DNA of 64,000 bases from Leptodactylus fallax (Eukaryota > Chordata > Amphibia > Anura > Leptodactylidae). This document shows positions 33,570 through 42,590 of this stretch, in pieces (the stretch's first letter is position 1; each line of letters begins with the position of its first letter). The notes beneath the pieces are model-generated. The model saw only the letters and a program-made list of their open reading frames with translations. It made no database searches and was not told the origin of the DNA. Location: contig CAMRHE010000054.1 of NCBI GenBank assembly GCA_947044405.1, forward strand, positions 7,889,501 through 7,953,500. The letters are read 5' to 3'. The position numbers and the translations under genes are program-made.

Positions 33570-34791
33570 TGTGAAGGATCCGCGTTTACCAGGGACCGCA
33601 CCTGGCCTTACCTGCGATCACTTCGATTACCTCACACCCACTTTCCGTGAATGTAGGTCTGGTAGAGGATAATACGCAAGACAAGCCTCCTAAATTTGAT
33701 ATATTTATTAACCCCTAAATGGGTCGATACTAGACACTCAACACATACATAGAATACATGCAGAGGTTAACAAGCAGATACAAGTGGAAATAACATAACA
33801 CGGTACATAAAAATAAAAAGGGGGAAAAAAAGAAAGAAAAGAATATATATTACCAACACCAGCTTGTGCAGGTATCTCTGGCTTCCAATGGGTACCAGTG
33901 CACTTTCTTAGGGGACGACCGGCAGCACAGCACCTTAACCGGGTAAAATCGCAGAAGACCCTGGAACAAGTTGTTAGTCCATTTCTCTGAGCCCATGTGG
34001 TAGGCTCAGAGCACAGGTCTTGGGCAAAGCATGTGTTGCTTACATGCAGGGACACCTCTTTTAGGTCCACAACTAGGCCTCAAGCCTAACTGCTTAAGCC
34101 GCATGGCAGCCACGTGTGGTCACATGGCTTCCCCCACAGCTTGCCTCCAAGAAGCGTGCATCTCCAAAATCACCAGACAACAGACCCTGGCTCAGCCTGG
34201 GCAGAGCCCTTTTGTCTCCCCTGGTCTCCTCCCTGAGTGAGGTCACCAGGGGGAGAAGCCCCGCCCCCTCTCTACATCTCTCAGAATAACTTTTCGGTAT
34301 AATTCTATGCATGATGTTTATAGAGTCTGGCTGGTAGTATAATGGGGTTCCTGGCGAGATCCCCAATACATAGACTCCAAGTTTGACACTCCAGCTCCCT
34401 TTGGGTAAGGAGATCAGTGCCTGCACCTTTCCTGGACTCTGAACAGTGTTATGTGTATATTCTGAGCGCGCGCCTTGACCTGACGCATCTGGGGAATTTG
34501 TCGGATCGACAAGATGTCCCCCAGGCCAGATATCGTCATAAAACCATAATTCCTTAGAACCAATAAGGGTGCCACTGAATCTCTCAGCATCCTGTCTAAA
34601 TGAACCCCTGCTGGGTTAGTGAGGGTTGTAGTCTTATGCAGATGAAGGCTTTTGACCAAATGGCTGATTGCTTCAGGGACAGGACAATAGACCTGAACTA
34701 GAGAGTAGTTTGACCACTTTCCAGGTACCAACCCCCACTGTGCAGCAGTATAGGCCAATCTTGATACATACATGCCCCTAATATCATCACA
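33570..34791 (-). repeat. 3' LTR of the pol-less gypsy
   Basis: 1222 bp, minus strand TGTGATG to CTTCACA. It is 37 bp shorter than the 5' LTR, mainly because it lacks about 24 bp present at 38576-38600 and a duplicated CATACATGC near the outer end. The last 125 codons of the second long frame lie in this LTR. Confidence 0.92.
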
Positions 34792-36309
34792 CCTCCCCCT
34801 TTTAGAGCGTGCACGGAGGAAGGCGGATCCGACGATCACCTTCCTCAGGCACCTTAGTGGCCTGACCGCAATATCCTTCTCCTCTCTAGTCTGACTAGGG
34901 ACACTTCTAAGGCTCAGGCTCTGAGCCACGTACACCTGGCTACCTCCTGCCTGTTCTGGGTCCCCTTTCTGAGTGCTGGCATCCCGTGGCACCCCACTCA
35001 TGACCCCAGGCCTTTGAGGTACCAGTTCAGAGACCCCATCCCGGCGGTCTCTCAGGGCCTCTCCCACACTAGCTGCTAGTTGGGAGAGTTCTAGGGGATT
35101 CTGCACCTCCCCCTTTGCTTCCAAACCTAGGGGAACCTCTGGTTCTGGCACAGGTATGTATGGACCCTGTCCTCCCTCCCAGACCCCTTGCCCCTTTGGG
35201 CCTACACCCTGTTCCTCCTGTTCTTGGGTGGGTGATGGTGATACCTTGAGCAAATGACTGAGATCATGCTTCCCCAAACCATCCCCCCACACTACATTGA
35301 CAGGCAATACATTTGACATACCTAGTTGGGAGAGTTCTAGGGGGTTCTGCACCTCCCCCTTTTCTTCCAAACCTACATCCTGTACTTGGGTGGGTGATGG
35401 TGATACCTTGGGCAAATGACTGTGATCATGCTTCCCCAAACCATCCCCCCACACTACATTGACAGGCAGTACATTTGACATACCTAGTTGGGAGAGTTCT
35501 AGGGGGTTCTGCACCTCCCCCTTTTCTTCCAAACCTACATCCTGTTCCTCCTGTACTTGGGTGGGTGATGGTGATACCTTGGGCAACTGACTGAGATCAT
35601 GCTTCCCCAAACCATCCCCCCACACTACATGGACAGGTAATACATTTGACATACCCCCTTCTTGGATCACACCTCCAGTACCCCATGCCATCTGCACTTG
35701 GGCCATGGGCACTCCTGGAATAGAACTAGACAGAAGAGACGTGTATGTCTCATACCCGCCGGACTCCTCCGGCTTCAAGGGGGTGAGGCTAGTCATGGTG
35801 GTCTCAGCACCGACTCCAGGTGGTGTAGGCAACGGTTCAAGGGTCAGAACGCCTTCCACCCTTGTAGCACTCTGGCTGCGGGCTGGCACCACACTACCAG
35901 CAGTCCGTCCCTCACCTGGATCGGCCATGAGATCCCCATAGCCTACCTGACCACCTGGCACATGGTCAGCATCTGGGTGCTTATCGGATGCACTGGGCGA
36001 AATAATAGAAGTCGCTCCCAGTGACTCAGAAGAGCTACCCTGTACACTTTCACAAGTATTGGCAATTACATTGACAGTACATTCATTAGCAGTTGTTAAT
36101 TCACACCGGGTCTCAATGAGATCTGTGGTAGACAGATTAACAAGCTGGGAGGGAGACGCCCCCGCAGATGTGGGTGTGTCTACCGGCCAGGTCTCACTGG
36201 TGACCAAAGCATCAATAACATTTGTGCTGAGCTGGGTTGCAGGAAGCTCGCTTGCATCTTCCCTGCTCTCAGCTGAAGGCAACTCATTAGCATTTACACT
36301 TACTGCCAT
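34414..36309 (-). CDS. Repeat-bearing 631-aa frame of unknown function in pol-less gypsy
   Basis: Starts at an ATG that overlaps the stop of the gag-protease frame (ATGGCAGTAA) and is in the -1 frame to it. Residues 1-215 are Ser/Thr/Pro/Glu-rich and look disordered. About residues 219-411 form three imperfect repeats (57, 54 and 82 residues) sharing NVLPVNVVWGDGLGKHD, VSPSPTQ and GEVQNPLELSQL. Residues 430-506 are charged. Residues 507-631 are encoded by the 3' LTR. I see no RT, RNase H, integrase or envelope motif, membrane segment or signal peptide. In related gypsy elements a variable linker follows the protease, so this may be that linker retained after loss of pol. A 1.9-kb open frame in a non-autonomous element suggests either youth or use. 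Function unknown. Confidence 0.6.
   Translation of the reverse strand: MAVSVNANELPSAESREDASELPATQLSTNVIDALVTSETWPVDTPTSAGASPSQLVNLSTTDLIETRCELTTANECTVNVIANTCESVQGSSSESLGATSIISPSASDKHPDADHVPGGQVGYGDLMADPGEGRTAGSVVPARSQSATRVEGVLTLEPLPTPPGVGAETTMTSLTPLKPEESGGYETYTSLLSSSIPGVPMAQVQMAWGTGGVIQEGGMSNVLPVHVVWGDGLGKHDLSQLPKVSPSPTQVQEEQDVGLEEKGEVQNPLELSQLGMSNVLPVNVVWGDGLGKHDHSHLPKVSPSPTQVQDVGLEEKGEVQNPLELSQLGMSNVLPVNVVWGDGLGKHDLSHLLKVSPSPTQEQEEQGVGPKGQGVWEGGQGPYIPVPEPEVPLGLEAKGEVQNPLELSQLAASVGEALRDRRDGVSELVPQRPGVMSGVPRDASTQKGDPEQAGGSQVYVAQSLSLRSVPSQTREEKDIAVRPLRCLRKVIVGSAFLRARSKRGRCDDIRGMYVSRLAYTAAQWGLVPGKWSNYSLVQVYCPVPEAISHLVKSLHLHKTTTLTNPAGVHLDRMLRDSVAPLLVLRNYGFMTISGLGDILSIRQIPQMRQVKARAQNIHITLFRVQERCRH
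34792..34806 (-). other. Polypurine tract next to the 3' LTR
   Basis: The minus strand reads AAAAGGGGGAGGTG, ending directly at the LTR's TGTGATG. This is the expected plus-strand primer for reverse transcription and marks the LTR edge. Confidence 0.85.
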
Positions 36310-37394
36310 GGGAAGTATCTCAGAGGGGGGTTACGGGTCCCCTCTGCGGATATGGCAGACAAATTATCAACATTAAGCATAGACAGTTTATCACAGTAAA
36401 TTGGGGTGCTCCCCACCCCATCTTGGGACATCATAGGTCCTAAATCAGTTCCCAACAGTATATTAGCAGGCAAATCAGTCATTAGTCCCACAGTCCGCAT
36501 TCCTTTTCCTGTACCCCAGTTCAGATGGACACAAGCCATGGGTACAGTGAAGTGTTCCTGTCCAATTCCCCTCAGGGTTAAAGTTTTCCCAGGGATAATA
36601 CTGTCTGGGGGGACCAAATCAGGTTGCACTAGAGTAACAGCTGCCCCAGTGTCCCGAAATCCCATGACCACTTTATCCCCTACAGTGACTTGCTGACGGT
36701 TGGCATTGGGTCGTGCCCCCACCCCCCCAACCAAGTACACAGATGAGCCACCTGCTGTGGCTTGGGGAGCAGAGAAGTTCTCAGGGTTGTTGGGGCACTC
36801 CGCCTTGAAATGTCCTGGCTGGTTACAGGCATGGCACCGCCGCACCTCCCCTTTGGGCTTGGGGAAGGTAGCAGGGGCACCCAGAGTTCTTGGGACAGGG
36901 GAAGGACCACCTGGGGCATAGTTTGTCTCACCCGACCTGACGACAGACGGCTGTAGTGAACTCCAGCCTGGCCTCTCTTTCTGACTTGGGGACCTCTGCA
37001 GCGTTGCTCCTCCCTTGGTCTCAGACGTCCTGGTGGCCGCATAGGAGTCAGCGATCTGCTCTACTGGGTCTGCTGTCTTGGGTTCACGGTCACACACAAG
37101 CTGGCGGACCTCCTGGACTTGGTTCTGGGAAGAGCTGCTCATCCTCTTCAGCCGGGCCATCGCCAATTGATGCTCCCGCTCGGCCTGGCTCTCTGCCCTC
37201 TCTGCTTGTCGCTCAGCAGCCTCTCTCTCTCTCTCTGCTTGTTGCTCAGCAGCCTGTTGATATTGGAGGATCAACTGTAGGCGAGCGTCAGAGTCACTGA
37301 GGCCTAGCTGCTGTAGGGCCAGTTGCAAATAGAAGTCCATTCTCCCCACCTGGCTGGAAGCCGTTGCCAAATAAAAGATAGGATAGAAAAACAA
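36300..37394 (-). CDS. Gag-protease of pol-less gypsy
   Basis: A 364-residue open frame. Residues about 20-80: a helical Gln/Glu/Arg-rich coiled coil (QQAEREREAAERQAERAESQ). About 85-115: a VRQLVCDREP...VEQIADSY stretch resembling the end of the SCAN-like capsid fold seen in some vertebrate gypsy Gags. The rest of that fold is missing, so an internal deletion is likely. Near residue 190: CHACNQPGHFKAEC, a complete CX2CX4HX4C nucleocapsid knuckle. Near 245: GFRDTGAAVTLV, an aspartic protease site, followed about 65 residues later by ANILLGTDLG. The first in-frame Met may not be the true start; MDFYLQLALQQLGL a few codons on is equally plausible. It could package element RNA only if the shortened capsid still assembles. 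Confidence 0.8.
   Translation of the reverse strand: MFFYPIFYLATASSQVGRMDFYLQLALQQLGLSDSDARLQLILQYQQAAEQQAEREREAAERQAERAESQAEREHQLAMARLKRMSSSSQNQVQEVRQLVCDREPKTADPVEQIADSYAATRTSETKGGATLQRSPSQKERPGWSSLQPSVVRSGETNYAPGGPSPVPRTLGAPATFPKPKGEVRRCHACNQPGHFKAECPNNPENFSAPQATAGGSSVYLVGGVGARPNANRQQVTVGDKVVMGFRDTGAAVTLVQPDLVPPDSIIPGKTLTLRGIGQEHFTVPMACVHLNWGTGKGMRTVGLMTDLPANILLGTDLGPMMSQDGVGSTPIYCDKLSMLNVDNLSAISAEGTRNPPLRYFPWQ
36325..36331 (-). promoter_or_regulatory. Possible -1 frameshift heptamer
   Basis: The minus strand reads C CCC CCT in the gag-protease frame, fitting the X XXY YYZ pattern. The -1 frame is open from here into the 631-residue frame. The heptamer lies about 20 nt before the gag-protease stop. 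C-rich heptamers are weak slippery sites, so reinitiation at the overlapping ATG or a simple indel are alternatives. Confidence 0.35.
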
Positions 37395-37536
37395 AGAGAA
37401 AGGGAAGGGAACAGCACCGTGCTAAATTTTCACTGCATCTTATAGCCTGCCCTAGTACCGAGCTCGCTTCGTAGGATTTATCCGCAAATCCCCAGCATCT
37501 GAGTGATACCACACACACAAACGCTGTCTATCCTCT

Positions 37537-37554
37537 ATCCCACCGCTGCCACCA
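37537..37554 (-). other. tRNA primer-binding site
   Basis: The minus strand reads TGGTGGCAGCGGTGGGAT, one base inside the 5' LTR. It begins TGG, as expected for pairing with a tRNA CCA end. I do not assign the tRNA. Confidence 0.8.
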
Positions 37555-37555
37555 C

Positions 37556-38814
37556 TGTGAAGGATCCGCGTTTACCAGGGACCGCACCTGGCCTTACCTG
37601 CGATCACTTCGATTACCTCACACCCACTTTCCGTGAATGTAGGTCCGGTAAAGGATAATACGCAAGACAAGCCTCCTAAATTTGATATATTTATTAACCC
37701 CTAAATGGGTCGATACTAGACACTTAACACATACATAGAATACATGCAGCGGTTAACAAGCAGATACAAGTGGAAATAACATAACACGGTACATAAAAAT
37801 AAAAAGCGGGAAAAAAAGAAAGAAAAGAATATATATTACCAACACCAGCTTGTGCAGGTATCTCTGGCTTCCAATGGGTACCAGGGCACTTTCTTAGGGG
37901 ACGACCGGCAGCACAGCACCTTAACCGGGTAAAATCGCAGAAGACCCTGGAACAAGTTGTTAGTCCATTTCTCTGAGCCCATGTGGTAGGCTCAGAGCAC
38001 AGGTCTTGGGCAAAGCATGTGTTGCTTACATGCAGGGACAACTCTTTTAGGTCCACAACTAGGCCTCAAGCCTAACTGCTTAGGCCGCATGGCAGCCACG
38101 TGTGGTCACATGGCTTCCCCCACAGCTTGCCTCCAAGAAGCGTGCATCTCCAAAATCACCAGACAACAGTCCCTGGCTCAGCCTGGGCAGAGCCCTTTTG
38201 TCTCCCCTGGTCTCCTCCCTGAGTGAGGTCACCAGGGGGAGAAGCCCCGCCCCCTCTCTACATCTCTCAGAATAACTTTTCGGTATAATTCTATGCATGA
38301 TGTTTATAGAGTCTGGCTGGTAGTATAATGGGGTTCCTGGTGAGATCCCCAATACATAGACTCCAAGTTTGACACTCTAGCTCCCTTTGGGTAAGGAGAT
38401 CAGTGCCTGCACCTTTCCTGGACTCTGAACGGTGTTATGTGTATATTCTGAGCGTGCGCCTTGACCTGATGCATCTGGGGAATTTGTCGGATCGACAATA
38501 AGATGTTCCCCAGGCCAGATATCGTCATAAAACCATAATTCCTTAGAACCAATAAGGGTGCCACTGAATCTCTCAGGGATATGCGGATCGTTTGCATACA
38601 GCATCCTGTCTAAATGAACCCCTGCTGGGTTAGTGAGGGTTGTAGTCTTATGCAGATGAAGGCTTTTGACCAAATGGCTGATTGCTTCAGGGACAGGACA
38701 ATAGACCTGAACTAGAGAGTAGTTTGACCACTTTCCAGGTACCAACCCCCGCTGTGCAGCAGTATAGGCCAATCTTGATACATACATGCCATACATGCCC
38801 CTAATATCATCACA
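37556..38814 (-). repeat. 5' LTR of the pol-less gypsy
   Basis: 1259 bp, TGTGATG to CTTCACA on the minus strand. It is nearly identical to 33570-34791. The short open frames repeated in both LTRs (for example 37724-38056) are mirrored in the other LTR and carry no recognisable domain. Confidence 0.92.
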
Positions 38815-38864
38815 GACCCTTTCACACTTTCCCAGCTACATGCCTTTTGATACCTTCTAATATC

Positions 38865-39052
38865 CTGATGAAGGGCACTCTAGTCCCGAACAGTTGCTCA
38901 TCAACTAACTCATCAACTAACACTTCAATTATTGAGTTCTGGTCTACAAATACTCTACATCACCATAACTTATTTTGCTCCTTATTCCTGACTGCATTCA
39001 ATAAACTGATGAAGGTCTGATACAAGACCAAAACATTTTGTTTCTGGATGTA
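38865..39052 (+). ncRNA. Two hammerhead-ribozyme-like motifs in tandem
   Basis: Motif 1: CTGATGA at 38865-38871, stem AGGG.../TCCC, then GAAC at 38888-38891. Motif 2, 141 bp on: CTGATGA at 39006-39012, stem GGTC/GACC with loop TGATACAA, then AAAAC, and a possible stem III ACAT(39033-39036)/ATGT(39048-39051) ending in GTA. The hammerhead core is CUGAUGA, stem II, GAAAC and a cleavage triplet. Motif 1 has lost one A of GAAAC, motif 2 has A for the G, and both have an extra A after CUGAUGA. Penelope-like retroelements are known to carry tandem hammerheads, so this may be a relic of one. Stem I is not convincing; probably inactive. Confidence 0.35.
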
Positions 39053-39114
39053 AAATAAACAGATTGGAGTGCTTTCACATAAACTATAAAGCAAATGTCG
39101 GAGTTTTTTTATAC

Positions 39115-39605
39115 ATTGTACTTTTGAGTGAAACCTGGACTGCTACAGATTGGAACCGTATTGTCTTTAGCGACAAATCCAGGTTCTGCTTGGGATCTGA
39201 TGACAGTCAAGATGAAGTCTGGGAAGCCATCACTTATGACAGTCAGTCACCCCAGTAGTGATATAAGGGACGCTAACACCTCAGCAATATGTGCAGGTTG
39301 TTGACTCTCATAGCAGGGATTCCAACTACCATTTTTCGGCAGGATAATGCTTACCCACACACAGCAAGGGATTCCCAGGAATGTCTCTGTCTGATTGCAA
39401 CACTTCCTTGGCCTGCTTGGTGGCCAGATAAATCACCAATTCAGTATTTATGGAACAAGCTGGGTTGACAGCAAATGTGCTGCAAGATACCGTATGGAAT
39501 CAGTATGCTTCAGTGCAAAATTGTATTTCATCTTGTATCCAGGCTAGAGGTGACCCAAAAAGGTTCTGGAACCTCCTTTGAACTGTACAGTTTTCCTCAA
39601 TAAAC
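39115..39605 (+). pseudogene. Decayed Tc1-like transposase, C-terminal half
   Basis: Reads ATDWNRIVFSDKSRFCLGSD (first catalytic Asp region of Tc1/mariner DDE enzymes), a VWEAI block and, after stops and shifts, FRQDNAYPHTARDSQECL (second Asp region) and LPWPAW...PDKSPIQYLWNKLG, where the catalytic Glu position reads Gln. The N-terminal DNA-binding half is absent. It is clearly older than, and from a different lineage to, the Tc1 element immediately downstream. Non-functional. Confidence 0.78.
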
Positions 39606-39738
39606 TTCTTATTTTGCTCTAATATTGTAATCACTTACATATATCATCATTGCATTCCCACATAGAAAGTTCAATTCGATTCCAACAACTCCTTTATGGT
39701 GCATCATTTTTGTTTTTATGATTGAGCGTGTGTATATA

Positions 39739-41223
39739 CAGTGGGGAAAAAAAGTATTTAGTCAGCCACCAATTGTGCAAGTTCTCCCACTTAAAAAGAT
39801 GAGAGAGGCCTATAATCAATAACAAAAGTTCATCTCAATACTTTGTTATATAGCCTTTGTTGGCAATGACAGAGGTCAAACGTTTTCTGTAAGTCTTCAC
39901 AAGGTTGGCACACACTGTTTGCTGGTATCTTGGCCCATTCCTCCATGCAGATCTCCTCTAGAGCAGTGATGTTTTGGGGCTGTTGCTGGGAAACACGGAC
40001 TTTCAACTCCCTCCAAAGGTTTTCTATGAGGTTGAGATCTGGAGACTGGCTAGGCCACTCCAGGACCTTGAAATGCTTCTTACGAAGCCACTCCTTCGTT
40101 GCCCTGGCAGTGTGCTTGGGATCATTGTCATGCTGAAAGACCCAGCCATGTTTCATCTTCAATGCCCTTGCTGATGGAAGGAGGTTTGCACTCAAAATCT
40201 CACGATACATGGCCCCATTCATTCTTTCATGTACACGGATCAGTCGTCCTGGTCCCTTTGCAGAGAAACAGCCCCAAAGCATGATGTTGCCACCCCCATG
40301 CTTCACAGTAGGTATGGTGTTCTTTGGATGCAACTCAGCATTCACTCTCCTCCAAACATGACGAGTTGTGTTTCTACCAAACAGTTCTACTTTGGTTTCA
40401 TCTGACCATATGATATTCTCCCAATACTCTTCTGGAACATCCAAATGCTCTCTAGCAAACTTCAGACGGGCCCAGATATGTACTTGCTTAAGCAGGGGAA
40501 CATGTCTGGCACTGCAGGATCTGAGTCCCTGGTGGCGTAGTGTGTTACTGACGGTAGCCTTTGTTTCGTTAGTCCCAACTTTCTGCAGGTCATTCACTAG
40601 GTCCCCCCATGTGGTTCTGGGATTTTTGCTCACTGTTCTTGTGATCATTTTGACCCAACGGGGTTAGATCTTGCGTGGAGCTCCTGATCGAGGGAGATTA
40701 TCAGTGGTCATGTATGTCTTCCATTTTCTAATTATTGCTCCCACAGTTGATTTCTTCACACCAAGCTGCTTACCTATTGCAGATTCAGTCTTCCCAGCCT
40801 GATGCAGGTCTAAAATTTTGTTTCTAGTGTCCTTCCACAGCTCTTTGGTCTTCACCATAGTGGAGTTTGGAGTGTGACTGTTTGAGGTTGTGGACAGGTG
40901 TCTTTTATACTGATAACAATGTCAAACAGGTGCTATTACTACAGGTAATGAGTGGAGGACAGAGGAGCCCCTTAAAAAAGAAGTTACAGGTCTGTAAGAG
41001 CCAGAAATCTTGCTTGTTTGTAGGTGACCAAATACTTATTTTCCACCATAATTTACAAATAAATTCTTTAAAAATCAGACAATGTGATTTTCTAGATATG
41101 CTTTCTCATATTGTCTCTTATAGTTGAGTTCTATCTATGATGTCAATTACAGGCCTCTCTCATCTTTGTAAGTGGGAGAACTTGCACAATTGGTGGCTGA
41201 TTAAATACTTTTTTTTCCCCCTG
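39739..41223 (-). mobile_element. Tc1-like DNA transposon, almost complete
   Basis: 1485 bp between TA dinucleotides (39737-39738, 41224-41225). The ends, CAGTGGGGAAAAAAAG and its inverse CTTTTTTTTCCCCCTG, begin terminal inverted repeats whose outer ~75 bp are nearly identical (AGCCACCAATTGTGCAAG, TTCTCCCACTT). The right inverted repeat region is longer, with an inner repeated GTGGAAAATAAGTATTTGGTC block. The left one is internally shortened. It encodes one transposase on the minus strand, with a single in-frame stop. Confidence 0.93.
39830..40858 (-). pseudogene. Tc1-like DD34E transposase with one in-frame stop
   Basis: 342 codons from ATG at 40858 to 39830, the usual ~340 of the family. 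Residues 5-60: helix-turn-helix ([20 protein letters not shown], then [10 protein letters not shown]). A GRPR-like basic block (SGAPRKI) is followed by a TAA stop at 40664-40666. The same frame then continues uninterrupted: second helix-turn-helix [27 protein letters not shown] (first Asp), [19 protein letters not shown] (second Asp), [19 protein letters not shown] (Glu). Thirty-four residues lie between the first Asp of DND and the Glu, giving DD34E. The active-site residues are all kept, and only the stop prevents a full product. The enzyme cuts and joins the inverted repeats at TA sites in the nucleus. Confidence 0.92.
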
Positions 41224-41417
41224 TATATTATGAATTGATTTTTATTCTTGCTTTGTACTTAACTATTAAGTCTTTGTGCTCAAAGCATGGGTGTAGCTAT
41301 AGGGGATGCAGTGGTAGCTGTAGTCAGGGCCAATTCTGACTTTTCTACTGCCTGAGGCGGAAACTGAAATGGCACCCCCCACCCCTTCCTTCCCCAAAGT
41401 TAGAAAATTAGGCTTAA

Positions 41418-41915
41418 AGGGGTATTGCCATGAACATAATCATGTCTATATTTGTAGATAATTAAAAGTTAAACATGTTTGCAAATATAAGTAGTTAAAA
41501 ATTCTGCAGCTTTTAAAAGATTTTCTCTAACCATCTTAGTGGTGACAGTCTATTGTCTTGATCGGTTGACAATGGATACGACCATAAATGCAGAAACTTT
41601 CTATGGTCTGGGACTTGTCAGGAACCCGGCTATGATTTTCTTATTGTAGCTAGGTTATCAGGCAGGGACGCTACATGTATAGGAAGATATCCCAGCTACA
41701 ATAAGGAAATCATGGCTGATTTTCTGACCTTAGAAAGATCTTGCATTCATGGTCGTATCCATTGGCAACCGATCAAGACAACAACTTGTGACCACAAGAT
41801 ATTTAGAGAAAATCTTTGAAACTCTGCAAAATGTTAAATTACTTATATTTGCAAAAATGTTTAACTTTTAATTATCTACAAATATAAAAATGTTTATGTT
41901 CATGGGAATATCCCT
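41418..41915. mobile_element. TTAA-flanked foldback element
   Basis: Flanked by TTAA (41414-41417, 41916-41919). The two halves are reverse complements over almost their whole length (AAAGGGGTATTGCCATGAAC at one end, GTTCATGGGAATATCCCTTT at the other; central TCTTGATCGGTTG and CAACCGATCAAGA). TTAA duplication points to the Kolobok or piggyBac type. No reading frame. Confidence 0.85.
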
Positions 41916-42299
41916 TTAACTAACACTGCCAGGGACATAAACCCAGCCTCAGCTTAAAGTAGTTGTCCAGGAATTGGACAAACTCTGAGGAAAGGGAGGC
42001 TCGGGCAGGTGTAACATAAAAAAAACATACTCACCTGTCCCCAGCACTCCAGTTTCTGCCACCAAAGCGATTCAGTCTGACATCATGCCTTGGTCCCCAG
42101 AACCCCTGCTTTTTACGTGACCACTGAGGCCAATCAGTGGCCTCAATGTTGCTGGAGACGGAATGAGGCAAGGTGCATGAACAAATGGGCTGCAGTGACA
42201 AACATCAGAGCGGCAGGGACAGGAGAGTATGTTTGTTTTTACTCCTGCCCCAGCATGTCAGAGTTTATCCATTTCCTGGAAAACCCCTTTTAGAACAAT

Positions 42300-42590
42300 G
42301 TTCCATAGATCAGACTATATAATGTTCCATAGTGGCCTCCATATGGTATAATATCCCATAGTGGCCCCTCCACACAGTATAATGTCTTATAGTGATCCCT
42401 CCACACAGTATAATGATCAACAGTGGCCCTTTCACATAGGAAAAATTCCCATAGTGGTCTCTGCACACTATACATTGTCCATAGTGGCCCCTTAACATGG
42501 TATAATGTCCCATAGTAGCCTCTACACAGTATAATGATCCACAGTGGCCTCTCCACAATGTATAGTGTCCCATAGAGGCCCCTGCAAATT
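42300..42590 (-). repeat. ~31-34-bp minisatellite, about 8 units
   Basis: Units with CCATAGTGGCCCCTCCACAC and AGTATAATG; read on the minus strand they match GGGGCCACTATGG...CATTATAC of the 5449-5995 array. It lies in the nested hAT. Confidence 0.8.

Larger units (their letters stand above)
33570..38814 (-). mobile_element. Complete pol-less Ty3/gypsy-type LTR element
   Basis: 5245 bp on the minus strand with two long LTRs, an exact 5-bp duplication GACCC (33565-33569 and 38815-38819), a primer-binding-site-like sequence and a polypurine tract. The 2.76-kb interior encodes a gag-protease frame and a second long frame, but no reverse transcriptase, RNase H or integrase. The LTRs differ by roughly 17 substitutions by eye (about 1.4 percent) plus a few indels, so insertion is fairly recent. 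Both internal frames are open. It must rely on a related autonomous element for reverse transcription and integration. Confidence 0.9.

Noticed and set aside
33738..34426. Frames of 69-110 codons duplicated at 37724-38352
   Set aside because: They are the two LTRs of one element; duplication reflects LTR identity and there is no domain.
34414..36309. Envelope glycoprotein in the pol-less gypsy
   Set aside because: No signal peptide, furin-like site or membrane anchor; composition is disordered and repeat-rich.
35662..37300. Several plus-strand frames of 60-120 codons
   Set aside because: Antisense to the gag-protease and repeat-bearing frames.
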